Shown here: positions 50,440-58,071 of the stretch, piece by piece
Layout of the letters: each line of letters starts with the position of its first letter
Numbering within the stretch: position 1 is the first letter of the stretch
Notes under the pieces: model-generated
What the model saw: the letters and a program-made list of their open reading frames with translations, nothing else
The model's database searches: none
What the model was told of the DNA's origin: nothing
NCBI GenBank assembly: GCA_029259355.1
Contig: JAPDIZ010000004.1
Location: 62,001-126,000, forward strand
Direction: 5' to 3'
DNA: 64,000 nt
DNA from: Candidatus Bathyarchaeota archaeon
Lineage (GTDB): Archaea > Thermoproteota > Bathyarchaeia > JAPDIZ01
Program-made: the position numbers and the translations under genes

Positions 50440-50883
50440 CTATCCGCTCTCTCTGTAGTCAGCGATAAACGACTCGTCCAGCCCCAAAGCCACCAGATCG
50501 GCCAAGGTAGTAGTTGCATCTGAGGTAGGCTTCAAAGTAGCTCTAACCAGCTTGTTCAGCGCTCGATCGTAGAACATCGCATCCACTATTCCAACAGCGG
50601 TTAAAGCAACGACGGAGTAGCCCAACAGCTTGATAGCGAGGGATAGAGCTTCTGAGCCCAGAGCAAAGCTCACGACGTAGAGAAACACCCAAAGCACAAA
50701 CAGTGCTACAACAAGCCTAATGACCAAGTTCAGAGCTATCCTCAGGAAGTTTACTCTATTGACCAGCTCGACGAGCTCTGACGTAGACTCACCAACCTCG
50801 CTCCACATCAACCGCACCTTCGCCAACAAATCTTTGAAGAAACAGGGTTTGCTGAAGGATTCAGCACTAGAAACCATCTTCAC
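50440..50883 (-). CDS. Membrane protein, possible N-terminus of the broken kinase
   Basis: 147 residues with two strongly hydrophobic helices: IALNLVIRLVVALFVLWVFLYVVSFAL (about 50-76) and LAIKLLGYSVVALTAVGIVDAM (80-101). Its C-terminus ADLVALGLDESFIADYRESG ends where the kinase linker frame begins, so it may be one gene with the kinase. Start probably ATG 50877 or later. Confidence 0.5.
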   Translation of the reverse strand: MKMVSSAESFSKPCFFKDLLAKVRLMWSEVGESTSELVELVNRVNFLRIALNLVIRLVVALFVLWVFLYVVSFALGSEALSLAIKLLGYSVVALTAVGIVDAMFYDRALNKLVRATLKPTSDATTTLADLVALGLDESFIADYRESG

Positions 50884-50954
50884 AAAGTTCCGACAATCTA
50901 GCTTTCATCATCCCCAAAACCATCTCGTAGCTAAAGCCATAAAAAGGTTTTTTG

Positions 50955-51974
50955 CTAAGAGCCCTCAGCTTTTTCACTCTTCCTCTCACCGATAATTTGG
51001 CGGAGGAGCTTGATCTGCTCTGGCGAGCCGAGCGCAAGAATCACCGAGTCCTTCTCGAGCTTTGCTTGAGGAGGTGGTTCCCTGCGAACCTCTCCAGCCC
51101 TGTATATGGCCAGCACCTTGGCTCCGCTTCGCTCCTCAATCTTGGAATCAGCTAGCGTAAGGCCCTCAACCTCTGAGTCGCTGGGTATGAGTATTTGAGC
51201 CACGTCTAGCCCGCGTAGAACGGTTATTCTATCTAAGAGCTCGAGGAGCGAGGGGTTGGAGAGAGCCCTCGCAAGTATTCTGCCTCCCTCTATGGCGGGG
51301 GATATTACGCGGTCTACCCCAACTTTGTAGAGCTTGTCGATGTTCTCCTCTCTGTTGGCTCTAGCCACCACGTAGATGTCGGGTCTAAGGGTTTTGGCTG
51401 TTATCGCCAAGAACACGTTGTCAGCATCGTTTCCGAAGAGAGCTGCGACACCCCTAGCCCTATCGATTCCAGCCTGCTTCAAAACCTCCTCCTCAGTGGC
51501 GTCGCCCACGACGGCGGGGATCCCCCTATCCAGCAGTTCCCTAACTCTGTCGGGGTTTTTGTCCACCACCACAAACTTTTCGCCAGAGGAAAGCAGCTCC
51601 TCGACCACAATCCTACCTATGTCCCCGTATCCGCACACTATGTAGTGGTCCTTCAGCTTCTCCACATCTGCTTTAGGACCTCTCAGAGCCTCCTCCACAC
51701 TCCTAACCGCTATGAACTCAGCAAACGCCTCCAGCAGTATAGTGAAGGCGCCTATGCCGATAAAGATCATGGCTATCGTAAAGAGTTTGCTAGCTGGAGT
51801 AGTCGGCCTGATGTCGCCATACCCCACAGTCGTTATGGTGATTATGGTGAAGTATAGGGCGTCGATGAGCGAAAGAGACTCAAGTATTGAGTAGCCCACG
51901 GCTCCAACCAAGAAGACAAGCGCCAAAAGCGCTAGCGCGAGGTAGATCCTCCTCCTAAGCCCTAAGGGGACCAT
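50955..51974 (-). CDS. TrkA-type potassium channel (MthK-like)
   Basis: From ATG 51974 (VPLGLRRRIYLALALLAL) 339 residues: two membrane helices flank the selectivity filter TITTVGYGDI. The RCK domain begins HYIVCGYGDIGRIVVEELLSSGEKFVVVDKNPDRV (GxGxxG plus acidic residue, NAD-like pocket), with GDATEEEVLKQAGIDRARGVAALFGNDADNVF. It ends with a TrkA-C domain (IPSDSEVEGLTLADSKIEERSGAKVLAI). It gates K+ flow, normally by Ca2+ or nucleotides. Confidence 0.94.
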   Translation of the reverse strand: MVPLGLRRRIYLALALLALVFLVGAVGYSILESLSLIDALYFTIITITTVGYGDIRPTTPASKLFTIAMIFIGIGAFTILLEAFAEFIAVRSVEEALRGPKADVEKLKDHYIVCGYGDIGRIVVEELLSSGEKFVVVDKNPDRVRELLDRGIPAVVGDATEEEVLKQAGIDRARGVAALFGNDADNVFLAITAKTLRPDIYVVARANREENIDKLYKVGVDRVISPAIEGGRILARALSNPSLLELLDRITVLRGLDVAQILIPSDSEVEGLTLADSKIEERSGAKVLAIYRAGEVRREPPPQAKLEKDSVILALGSPEQIKLLRQIIGERKSEKAEGS

Positions 51975-52082
51975 AGGCAGTCTTCGGCGCTGGCGAAGCA
52001 ACGCACCACCACAGCCTCATGAGCCGACCAGAGATAATAATCTGTCGCCTTAGCCACTCCACACTTCGCAACCACGCCAGAG

Positions 52083-52090
52083 CTTTATAT
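52083..52090 (+). promoter_or_regulatory. Box A of the second small-ORF cassette
   Basis: CTTTATAT, centred about 26 nt before 52113; the small ORF begins at 52126. Confidence 0.5.
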
Positions 52091-52125
52091 CGGCTTTCCA
52101 CACCAATAGACCTTGGGTACCTTCC

Positions 52126-52266
52126 ATGGAAGAAGCTAAGCTGAGGTATGGCAGGTGGGTTTTGGTGGAGAAGGCTTCGGAGAAGCCATACCTCACAATA
52201 GGCAGGTGGGTTTTGAGGATAGGTGACGACGGTGGTCGTTCACGTAAAGCTGAGAGTGAGGTCTAA
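52126..52266 (+). CDS. Tiny beta-rich ORF, first gene of the second cassette
   Basis: 46 residues: EEAKLRYGRWVLVEKASEKP and a repeat YLTIGRWVLRIGDDGGR. The strand unit GRWVL appears twice, and resembles VGRI.V of the ORF at 21617. It overlaps the retropepsin-like gene by 44 nt, as in the other copy. Two copies sharing this arrangement make it likely to be translated. Confidence 0.5.
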   Translation: MEEAKLRYGRWVLVEKASEKPYLTIGRWVLRIGDDGGRSRKAESEV

Positions 52267-52645
52267 GCGCAGCAGCTCCGCCGAGGAGGTGGTTGCTCTC
52301 GTTAACGGTGGAGCGCACAGCCCTGAGCCAGTGCTTGTGGTCGATGAAATCACTGCTAGGAAGCTGGGGTACACCGAGGGTGAAGCTGTTGAGGCTTCAG
52401 TCGCGGACGGAAGGCGTAGAGTTCAGCTAGTGAGAGATGCTGTCGAGCTTACGCTAATCGGCGATGATGGAGCTGAGCTCGCGAAGATCTCCACGCACCT
52501 AGTGATTCACCCAAGGCTCGAAGAGCCGCTCATCACCGACACCACCATCGACGCGCTCGGAATATCGGTGGTTAGCTTTGGCAAAGGCTTGTGGAGGCAC
52601 TCAAGCGACCCACCAACTAAAGTGAGGAGAAGCGCTAAGGCTTAG
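52223..52645 (+). CDS. Retropepsin-like fold protein lacking the catalytic Asp (copy 2)
   Basis: 140 residues from GTG 52223. VVALVNGGAHSPEPVLVVDEITARKLGY is the flap-like region, with D of D-T-G replaced by N (VNGG). THLVIHPRLEEPLITDTTIDALGISVVSFGKGLWRHS is the second half, sharing the F-G-(R/K)-G-L-W-R end with the protein at 21687. It is not a peptidase by sequence. Divergent from the K+ channel gene. Confidence 0.65.
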   Translation: MTTVVVHVKLRVRSKRSSSAEEVVALVNGGAHSPEPVLVVDEITARKLGYTEGEAVEASVADGRRRVQLVRDAVELTLIGDDGAELAKISTHLVIHPRLEEPLITDTTIDALGISVVSFGKGLWRHSSDPPTKVRRSAKA

Positions 52646-52736
52646 TCCCTGCCCGCTTAAGCGCGATAGAGCTCCTGTTGAGCAGTAACAATAGGATAGT
52701 AGCGCGCATAAAAAGCAAGCGGAGACTCTTCCAAAC

Positions 52737-53885
52737 CTAGCCAACATATCCTTTGGGGATCAAACTCGTTGCGAGCATAACCATGTTTATGTCTCTGTGC
52801 TGAGCCCACGTATCGGCTTCCCAGTTGGCTTGGTTTAGCCAGAAAGACTCAATCTCGTCTCTCATAGGCAAAAACTCCTCCAGCTTCTCGAAAAGCGGGT
52901 GGCTTGAAATGCCTAAGTCCTCGGCCAAGTCGCTCAGCTTTTGAGCTGCGTAAAGCCCTATGGAGAGCCCGAGTTCGCGAAAGGCTAGTCTGCAGCTAGC
53001 TGGTTGGCTGAGAAAATCTCTTGGCAGAAATGCTCTCAAGCTTGCGTAGGACGCCTCGACCATAGACCGCAACACCTCAGCTAGGTAGCTTGCGCCCTCG
53101 ACAACGAGCCTAGCTGCTCTGTAAGAGAGGCTGAGCAGTTCTCCCACGCCAAGAGGGTCGTCAGTGACCCACTCGCTCCAGTCTTTTATTCTGCACATGT
53201 CTAGGAAGTCCTCGACTTCTTTGCTTAGTGCGAGATCTTCGCCCGAAGCCGCTTGTAGCTCAGCGTAGGTCACCAATCCGTCGAGGGCATCGTGTAAGCC
53301 TTCTTGCGGAACCAAGGGCCTCGTCAAGTCTATGCTCATCTTCCAGTAGATGTGCTTGCGGCCGTCGAGGGGTGAGGTGTAAACGAATGCTTGGTGAGCT
53401 TTCTTCGCCAGCTCCACCGACCACCTGAGGTACTTGGCCTCACCCGTTGCCTGAGCCACTCTGCGTAAAGCAAGCATCCACTTGGTGAGGTAGTGGAAGT
53501 ACTGGCCGTCGCGCTCCCACTCCAAAACGGGGTCGTAGAGCTCATCGGGTCTGCGCTCGGGAAGCCTCTTGCCTATCCTCAAGCCTCCGATGGTTGGGTG
53601 CTCCTCAGCCTCGCTGTTTTCGAGCCCGCTTATCCAGCCGCTTCTCCCATCGTCTCCGCGGTGCTTCCCCAAGACTTGGTGTACTTGATCCACCAACCGC
53701 AGCGCGAGCTGCTTGTAAGTCTCTTCGCCAATAAGCCTGTTGAGCTCGAGGAAGTTGAACACCGCAAAGGCATCGGTCCATAGGTAGCGCTTTGGCCGAC
53801 CCCCTGGGTGTAGGCCCGTTGAGCGCACAAACTCCTCCATAATACCTGATGCGATCTCAATGTGAGCCTGTGGGCTTTTAGCCAA
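52737..53885 (-). CDS. Six-hairpin-like glycosidase-fold protein
   Basis: 382 residues, almost all helical, with repeated aromatic/acidic helix starts: KRYLWTDAFAVFNFLELNRLI, DGQYFHYLTKWMLALRRVAQATGEAKYLRWSVELAKKAHQAFV, DALDGLVTYAELQAASG. This is the look of (alpha/alpha)6-barrel proteins related to glycosidases or trehalase-like enzymes. No catalytic pair can be assigned. ATG start. Confidence 0.62.
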   Translation of the reverse strand: MAKSPQAHIEIASGIMEEFVRSTGLHPGGRPKRYLWTDAFAVFNFLELNRLIGEETYKQLALRLVDQVHQVLGKHRGDDGRSGWISGLENSEAEEHPTIGGLRIGKRLPERRPDELYDPVLEWERDGQYFHYLTKWMLALRRVAQATGEAKYLRWSVELAKKAHQAFVYTSPLDGRKHIYWKMSIDLTRPLVPQEGLHDALDGLVTYAELQAASGEDLALSKEVEDFLDMCRIKDWSEWVTDDPLGVGELLSLSYRAARLVVEGASYLAEVLRSMVEASYASLRAFLPRDFLSQPASCRLAFRELGLSIGLYAAQKLSDLAEDLGISSHPLFEKLEEFLPMRDEIESFWLNQANWEADTWAQHRDINMVMLATSLIPKGYVG

Positions 53886-54011
53886 CTCAGACCCACCTAG
53901 CTTTTTGAGGAAAATATGTGAGTTAAGGATTCTCGGATGCTGGCTAGAGCATCCTCTACGCGGCTAAAAACCAAGTTAATATGTCATTAGCTTATCATAA
54001 GTTATTTGCTT

Positions 54012-54743
54012 ATGAAGTGGTTGCCTGAGTGGCTTGGGTTAAGGTATCTTAAGCTCTTCGACTCCTTTGGCTATAGGGTGTTTTCGCTCGACGAAGCCTG
54101 CGGCATCTTGGAGGAAGGTAGGGAAAGAGTTAGGGTGGTTCTATCGGAGCTGTGCAGAGGTGGGTGGGTCCTTAGGCTGGATAGGGGGAAGTACTTGGCT
54201 CTCCCCCCATCGGCATGCTACGTAAGGGGAGAGTGGGAGAAGCGAGTGAGGCAGAGGGAGTACCTCCCCCTGATCGTAGCTCTTTCAGCTAGGGTTTTGG
54301 AGTGGTTAGACGGCAGCTTGGTCTCCATGGCCATTTACGGATCAGTTGCTAGGGGGGAGGCTAAGCCCAACAGCGACCTCGACGCGTTGGTGGTGTCTGA
54401 GGATTTTCCGAAGAGTTATTCGAAGAGGGTTGAGGCTGCTGTAGGCGTTCTCGAGCCTCTGAAGCACCTAAAGCTTTGGCTTTGGCGCAACAAAGGCATC
54501 TACTGCAACACAGACCTGCTCATGCTCACCAAGGCGGAGGCTTCTCTTGCTCAGCCCATCTACCTAGACATGGTCTTCGACTCCGTGATCGTCTACGATA
54601 GAGGGGGTTTTTTGAGCAGTGTATTCGAGAGGCTTGGGCACAAGCTTAGGGCGGTGGGAGCGGAGAGGATTGAGCTGCCGTCGAAGCGGTGGTTTTGGAG
54701 GTTTGGGGCGGTAGCTGGCGAAGACGTGGTGGTTGAGCTTTGA
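54012..54743 (+). CDS. Winged-helix plus MNT nucleotidyltransferase
   Basis: From ATG 54012: residues 1-60 look like a winged helix (YLKLFDSFGYRVFSLDEACGILEEGRERVRVVLSELCRGGWVLRLDRGKYLAL), then a nucleotidyltransferase with YGSVARGEAKPNSDLDALVV (GS...DLD). The N-terminal HTH makes it an autoregulating antitoxin of AbiEi-like layout. It overlaps the HEPN gene by 4 nt. Confidence 0.82.
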   Translation: MKWLPEWLGLRYLKLFDSFGYRVFSLDEACGILEEGRERVRVVLSELCRGGWVLRLDRGKYLALPPSACYVRGEWEKRVRQREYLPLIVALSARVLEWLDGSLVSMAIYGSVARGEAKPNSDLDALVVSEDFPKSYSKRVEAAVGVLEPLKHLKLWLWRNKGIYCNTDLLMLTKAEASLAQPIYLDMVFDSVIVYDRGGFLSSVFERLGHKLRAVGAERIELPSKRWFWRFGAVAGEDVVVEL

Positions 54744-55165
54744 GACTTAGCTCCCTCGCCAGAGACTACTTAGAGAGAGCGCAAAACAGGGTGATAGACG
54801 CTACATCCGCTCTGAGCCGAGGAGCGTACCCAGAGGTGGTTAGGTATTCGCAAGAGTGTGTCGAGCTATCGCTAAAAGCTGCTCTCAGATCGGTAGGCGT
54901 TGAGTACCCAAGGTCCACGATGTGGGAGACGTGCTAGAGCTACATCGAGAGAGGTTTCCGAAGTGGTTTATGGAGCGTATACCTGAGTTGAGGAGGATCT
55001 CCGCTGAGCTTGCGCAGAAGAGAGGTCCAAGCCTCTACGGGATAGAGAGGTATGCCTCCAAGCGAGATATTTGGTGAAGAAGACGCTAGAGAAGCCTTAG
55101 ATGCTGCTAAAATGGTCTACGAGCTTTGCCTCAAGCTTTTCAAAGAGCTCTACGGAGGCGAGTAG
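54740..55165 (+). pseudogene. Frameshifted HEPN partner
   Basis: GTG or ATG start at 54740 gives RLSSLARDYLERAQNRVIDATSALSRGAYPEVVRYSQECVELSLKAALRSVGVEYPRSTMWET, then a stop (54935-54937). A second frame reads VGDVLELHRERFPKWFMERIPELRRISAELAQKRGPSLYGIERYASKRD, and a third continues EIFGEEDAREALDAAKMVYELCLKLFKELYGGE to 55165. Joined, they make a complete HEPN of about 140 residues. Two shifts, so the toxin is probably dead while its MNT partner stays intact. Confidence 0.7.
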
Positions 55166-55244
55166 CGCAGCTGGTTTTGGGAGTTGATGCTTGGGCTCAG
55201 GAGTACAATCCTTGATAAACGCCTTTTTGCTTAGATTATATGCG

Positions 55245-56309
55245 ATGAGCTCGATCGCTTTCGAGAAGATTACGGTCATATCTAGGTTGGAAAACCCTCT
55301 CAAGAGCTTCGCAGTCGATGAACAGATGATCGAGTATAGGAGAGATCCCTTAACGGGCTGGTTATCGGTCATCAACGCGAGGAGAGCTGAGAGGGTTAAG
55401 CAAGCCGCTGCTGCGTCAGCGGAGAAGAGGGTGTTAGATGAGGTCATAGAGTCTTCGAGGAAAGGTTGCTTCTTCTGCCCAGAAAACATAGAAAGGTCTA
55501 CGCCTAGGTTTCCCCAAGAGGTTTTTCCAGAGGGTAGGCTTTGGAGAGGAGAGTGCTGCATCTTCCCAAACCTCTACCCATTCGCTAAGCACCACGCCGT
55601 CGCCACACTAACCACTCAGCACTTCGTAGACGTTGGAGACTTTCGCCACCAAAACGTCTTCGACAACCTGTGGCTCGCTAGAGAGTTCTTCAGAAGAGTT
55701 CGCGAAATCGATCCAAAAGCGAAGTACCCCATGTTCAACTGGAACCACCTACCCCCAGCTGCCGCCAGCATCATCCACCCACACACCCAGATACTGGTGG
55801 AGGAGCAACCTACTCCAGCTGAGAAGCAGATGCTCGAGAAGAGTAAGAGGTTCTTCAAGAAGTGGGGCGAGTGCTTTTGGGAGGCTCTTGTGCGAGAGGA
55901 GAGGAGGCTTGGTGAGCGGATGGTTTATGAGTCAAAGGATGTAGCCGTCGTAGCCTCCTTCGCTCCTAGGGGAAACAGAGAGCTTCAGCTAATCGTAAAG
56001 TATGCCTCAAGCCTACTGGACTTGAGCGATCGAGTGCTGGATGAGGTGGCTAAATTGCTCTGCGCGCTGCTAAGGGGATACAGCCAGCTTGGCGTGGGCT
56101 CCTTCAACACATCCACCTATTCAGCGGGCTTTGGCGAAGGAGCTGACTACTTCTGGACGAGCTTCCGAATAATCTCTAGGCCTCAGCCAGCTACGCTCTA
56201 CACAAGCGATACGGGCTTTATGGAGAGGTTTCACGACGAGTGGGTGATTGAGGGCTTTCCCGAAGACTTTGCAAAAGCAATTCGAAGAAGTCTCGACGAA
56301 GTTCTCTAG
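55245..56309 (+). CDS. GalT/HIT-superfamily nucleotidylyltransferase-like protein
   Basis: From ATG 55245 354 residues. CFFCPEN at about 85-91 and IIHPHTQIL (HxHxQ with nucleophile His) are the GalT signature. The rest matches the galactose-1-phosphate uridylyltransferase/DUF4931-like layout, with FPQEVF and YPFAKHHAVATL. It transfers a nucleotide onto a sugar phosphate. The Zn-binding pattern of true GalT is only partial, so a related adenylyl- or guanylyltransferase is possible. Confidence 0.82.
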   Translation: MSSIAFEKITVISRLENPLKSFAVDEQMIEYRRDPLTGWLSVINARRAERVKQAAAASAEKRVLDEVIESSRKGCFFCPENIERSTPRFPQEVFPEGRLWRGECCIFPNLYPFAKHHAVATLTTQHFVDVGDFRHQNVFDNLWLAREFFRRVREIDPKAKYPMFNWNHLPPAAASIIHPHTQILVEEQPTPAEKQMLEKSKRFFKKWGECFWEALVREERRLGERMVYESKDVAVVASFAPRGNRELQLIVKYASSLLDLSDRVLDEVAKLLCALLRGYSQLGVGSFNTSTYSAGFGEGADYFWTSFRIISRPQPATLYTSDTGFMERFHDEWVIEGFPEDFAKAIRRSLDEVL

Positions 56310-56424
56310 CCTCACGAAGATCGCTGGCCAGCGCCTCAGCTAAGAGCGAAACCAAGTCTCGGCTCTTTCCGCTCTGAGCCACTGCCTCAGCCAAGTAGGC
56401 GTACTCAGCGTAGGCATCTATCAA
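56218..56424 (-). CDS. Small helical protein after mpg
   Basis: From TTG 56424 (IDAYAEYAYLAEAVAQSGKSRDLVSLLAEALASDLREARELRRDFFEL), preceded by AGGAGG at about 10 nt, 68 residues of all-helical character. It overlaps the end of the convergent GalT-like gene by 92 nt. It is the last gene of the rad50-mpg unit. Function unknown; the strong ribosome-binding site is the main support. Confidence 0.45.
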   Translation of the reverse strand: MIDAYAEYAYLAEAVAQSGKSRDLVSLLAEALASDLREARELRRDFFELLLQSLRESPQSPTRRETSP

Positions 56425-56425
56425 C

Positions 56426-57019
56426 TCAAGCCCTCCTCCTAGAAACAAACATACTATTGGCTATGTAGAACCTCCACATCCTATCCAACCCAGCAGATAC
56501 CCCGATCCTAGGCGAGGACTTCACCACAAAGCTTCTCCGCTCTACGGAGTGGGCTATGTAGAGCTCTTCCCCTTTGGTTAAGTCTTTGCCATGGTGGCTG
56601 AGCGTAATCCCAAAGGCTTGAGTAACCCTTCCTGGTCCGTTGGTCAGCTCAGCGATTCGGCTAACTCCGCGCATCTTCTTCATCTGCTCCAACCCCAAGA
56701 TGGGTTCGACAGCTCTTATGAGGACAGCGGCTGGCTTTCCCGGAGGCTCAGCGGTTACGTTTAGCAAAAGGTTCTTTCCATAGGCTAGGTATACGTAAGC
56801 GCATCCGCAAGTATCGTACATAATGGCGTTTCGCTCGGTTCTTCCAAAGCGAGCGTGGCTCGCAAAGTCATCTTCTCCATCGTAGGCCTCAACTTCGACG
56901 ATCAGCCCAGCCAGCACCTCACGATCCAATTCCCTCACCAAAACCTTTCCCAGCAAATCCTTAGCAACCTCAACCACGCTTCTGAGGTAGAAGCCTCTGT
57001 CGATGGGAGTCAGCTTCAT
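56426..57019 (-). CDS. 3-methyladenine DNA glycosylase (AAG/MPG family)
   Basis: 197 residues. LLGKVLVRE, LIVEVEAYDGEDDFASHARFGRTERNAIMY, GCAYVYLAYGKNLLLNVTAEPPGKPAAVLIRAVEP and NGPGRVTQAFGIT are the AAG signature, with the catalytic Glu in EVEAY and the damaged-base Tyr in AYVYLAYG. It removes alkylated purines. It overlaps the LamG gene by 4 nt (ATGA). Confidence 0.93.
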   Translation of the reverse strand: MKLTPIDRGFYLRSVVEVAKDLLGKVLVRELDREVLAGLIVEVEAYDGEDDFASHARFGRTERNAIMYDTCGCAYVYLAYGKNLLLNVTAEPPGKPAAVLIRAVEPILGLEQMKKMRGVSRIAELTNGPGRVTQAFGITLSHHGKDLTKGEELYIAHSVERRSFVVKSSPRIGVSAGLDRMWRFYIANSMFVSRRRA

Positions 57020-58062
57020 GAGCCAGATACCTCGAAGCTCACAACCTGTCCTTCGCGGATCTTTACATAACCACTGTAGCTTCCCCCAATCTCGAGCACA
57101 AGGCTCGTTGGAGAAGCATGGATGGCTTCAGCTTCTCCAGGCATGATGACGCCGTCTCCAGTAAAGAACAGTCCATCTCTCGGGATCGTCTCACCGACTC
57201 CAGAGGGTGAGGAGATATAGACGCTGTCGATGGTGGCTGGATCAGTTCCCTTGTTCTCCACCACCAGCTCCAGCTCGGGAACAGCCCCTCTCTGGAGGTA
57301 GTGGCTCATCACCTCCAGCTCAGTCAGCTTTCGGCTGTACAGCGCCACCTCGTCGATTTGGCCACAGAACGTGAACATCTTTCCCTGATAGCTCCCTATG
57401 TACACCTTTCCCTTCTCCGTCTCAAGCATCCACCTAGCGTTTCTCACACCCTGAGACTCTCCATCGAAGTAGAGCTCGAAGTCTTCTCCTTCCCTCACTA
57501 TCACTACGTGGTGCCAGCTTCCATCCGATAGGTCTACGCGCCAAGTGAGCGAGTTTATGGATAAGCCATCTGAAAAGCCGAAGCTCATGGAGTCTCCGCT
57601 GTTGGGTACGTAAATAAACCAGCAGCCCTGACCAGCCCTCTGCTCTCCTCTGCAGACGACTATGCCGTAGCCACCCATCGAGGTTGGACCTCTCCAGCGA
57701 ATCCAAGCCTCCCAAGTAGAGATGTTGTTGAAGTCGGAGGAATCCTCTACCTCTACGCAGCTCTTCCACCCATCGAACTTCACCGAAGACCCGCGTACGC
57801 CAGTTGCCCACATACACCCCTTTAGGTAGCCGCTGTGCCCCTTTCCAGAGCTATCTTGAGCAACAGCTCCCCCGCCCTCGTCAAACCTCCACCAACTAAT
57901 CAAGCCCTTGGGAGGCTTTACGTCAGCAGATACTACCTCAACCTCTGCGTGCATCACAGGCGTTAGCCCAAAAAACTGCGAGGCGATGGCGAATACGGAG
58001 CCAGCTATCAACCCCACCAGAAACGCGATGGCTGCGAGGGTTTTCAGCGAATCGCTGAGCAC
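57016..58062 (-). CDS. Membrane-anchored LamG-domain protein
   Basis: 348 residues. A hydrophobic N-terminus (LAAIAFLVGLIAGSVFAIA, about 9-27) precedes a LamG/ConA domain: GLISWWRFDEGGGAVAQDSSGKGHSGYLKG..., VKFDGWKSCVEVEDSSDFNNISTWEAWIRW, WHHVVIVREGEDFELYFDGE and GQIDEVALYSRKLTELEV. A C-terminal beta domain follows. It resembles the pilin-like protein at 14898. Its position between rad50 and mpg is odd. ATG start, 9 nt after rad50. Confidence 0.83.
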   Translation of the reverse strand: MLSDSLKTLAAIAFLVGLIAGSVFAIASQFFGLTPVMHAEVEVVSADVKPPKGLISWWRFDEGGGAVAQDSSGKGHSGYLKGCMWATGVRGSSVKFDGWKSCVEVEDSSDFNNISTWEAWIRWRGPTSMGGYGIVVCRGEQRAGQGCWFIYVPNSGDSMSFGFSDGLSINSLTWRVDLSDGSWHHVVIVREGEDFELYFDGESQGVRNARWMLETEKGKVYIGSYQGKMFTFCGQIDEVALYSRKLTELEVMSHYLQRGAVPELELVVENKGTDPATIDSVYISSPSGVGETIPRDGLFFTGDGVIMPGEAEAIHASPTSLVLEIGGSYSGYVKIREGQVVSFEVSGS

Positions 58063-58071
58063 CTCAACCCC

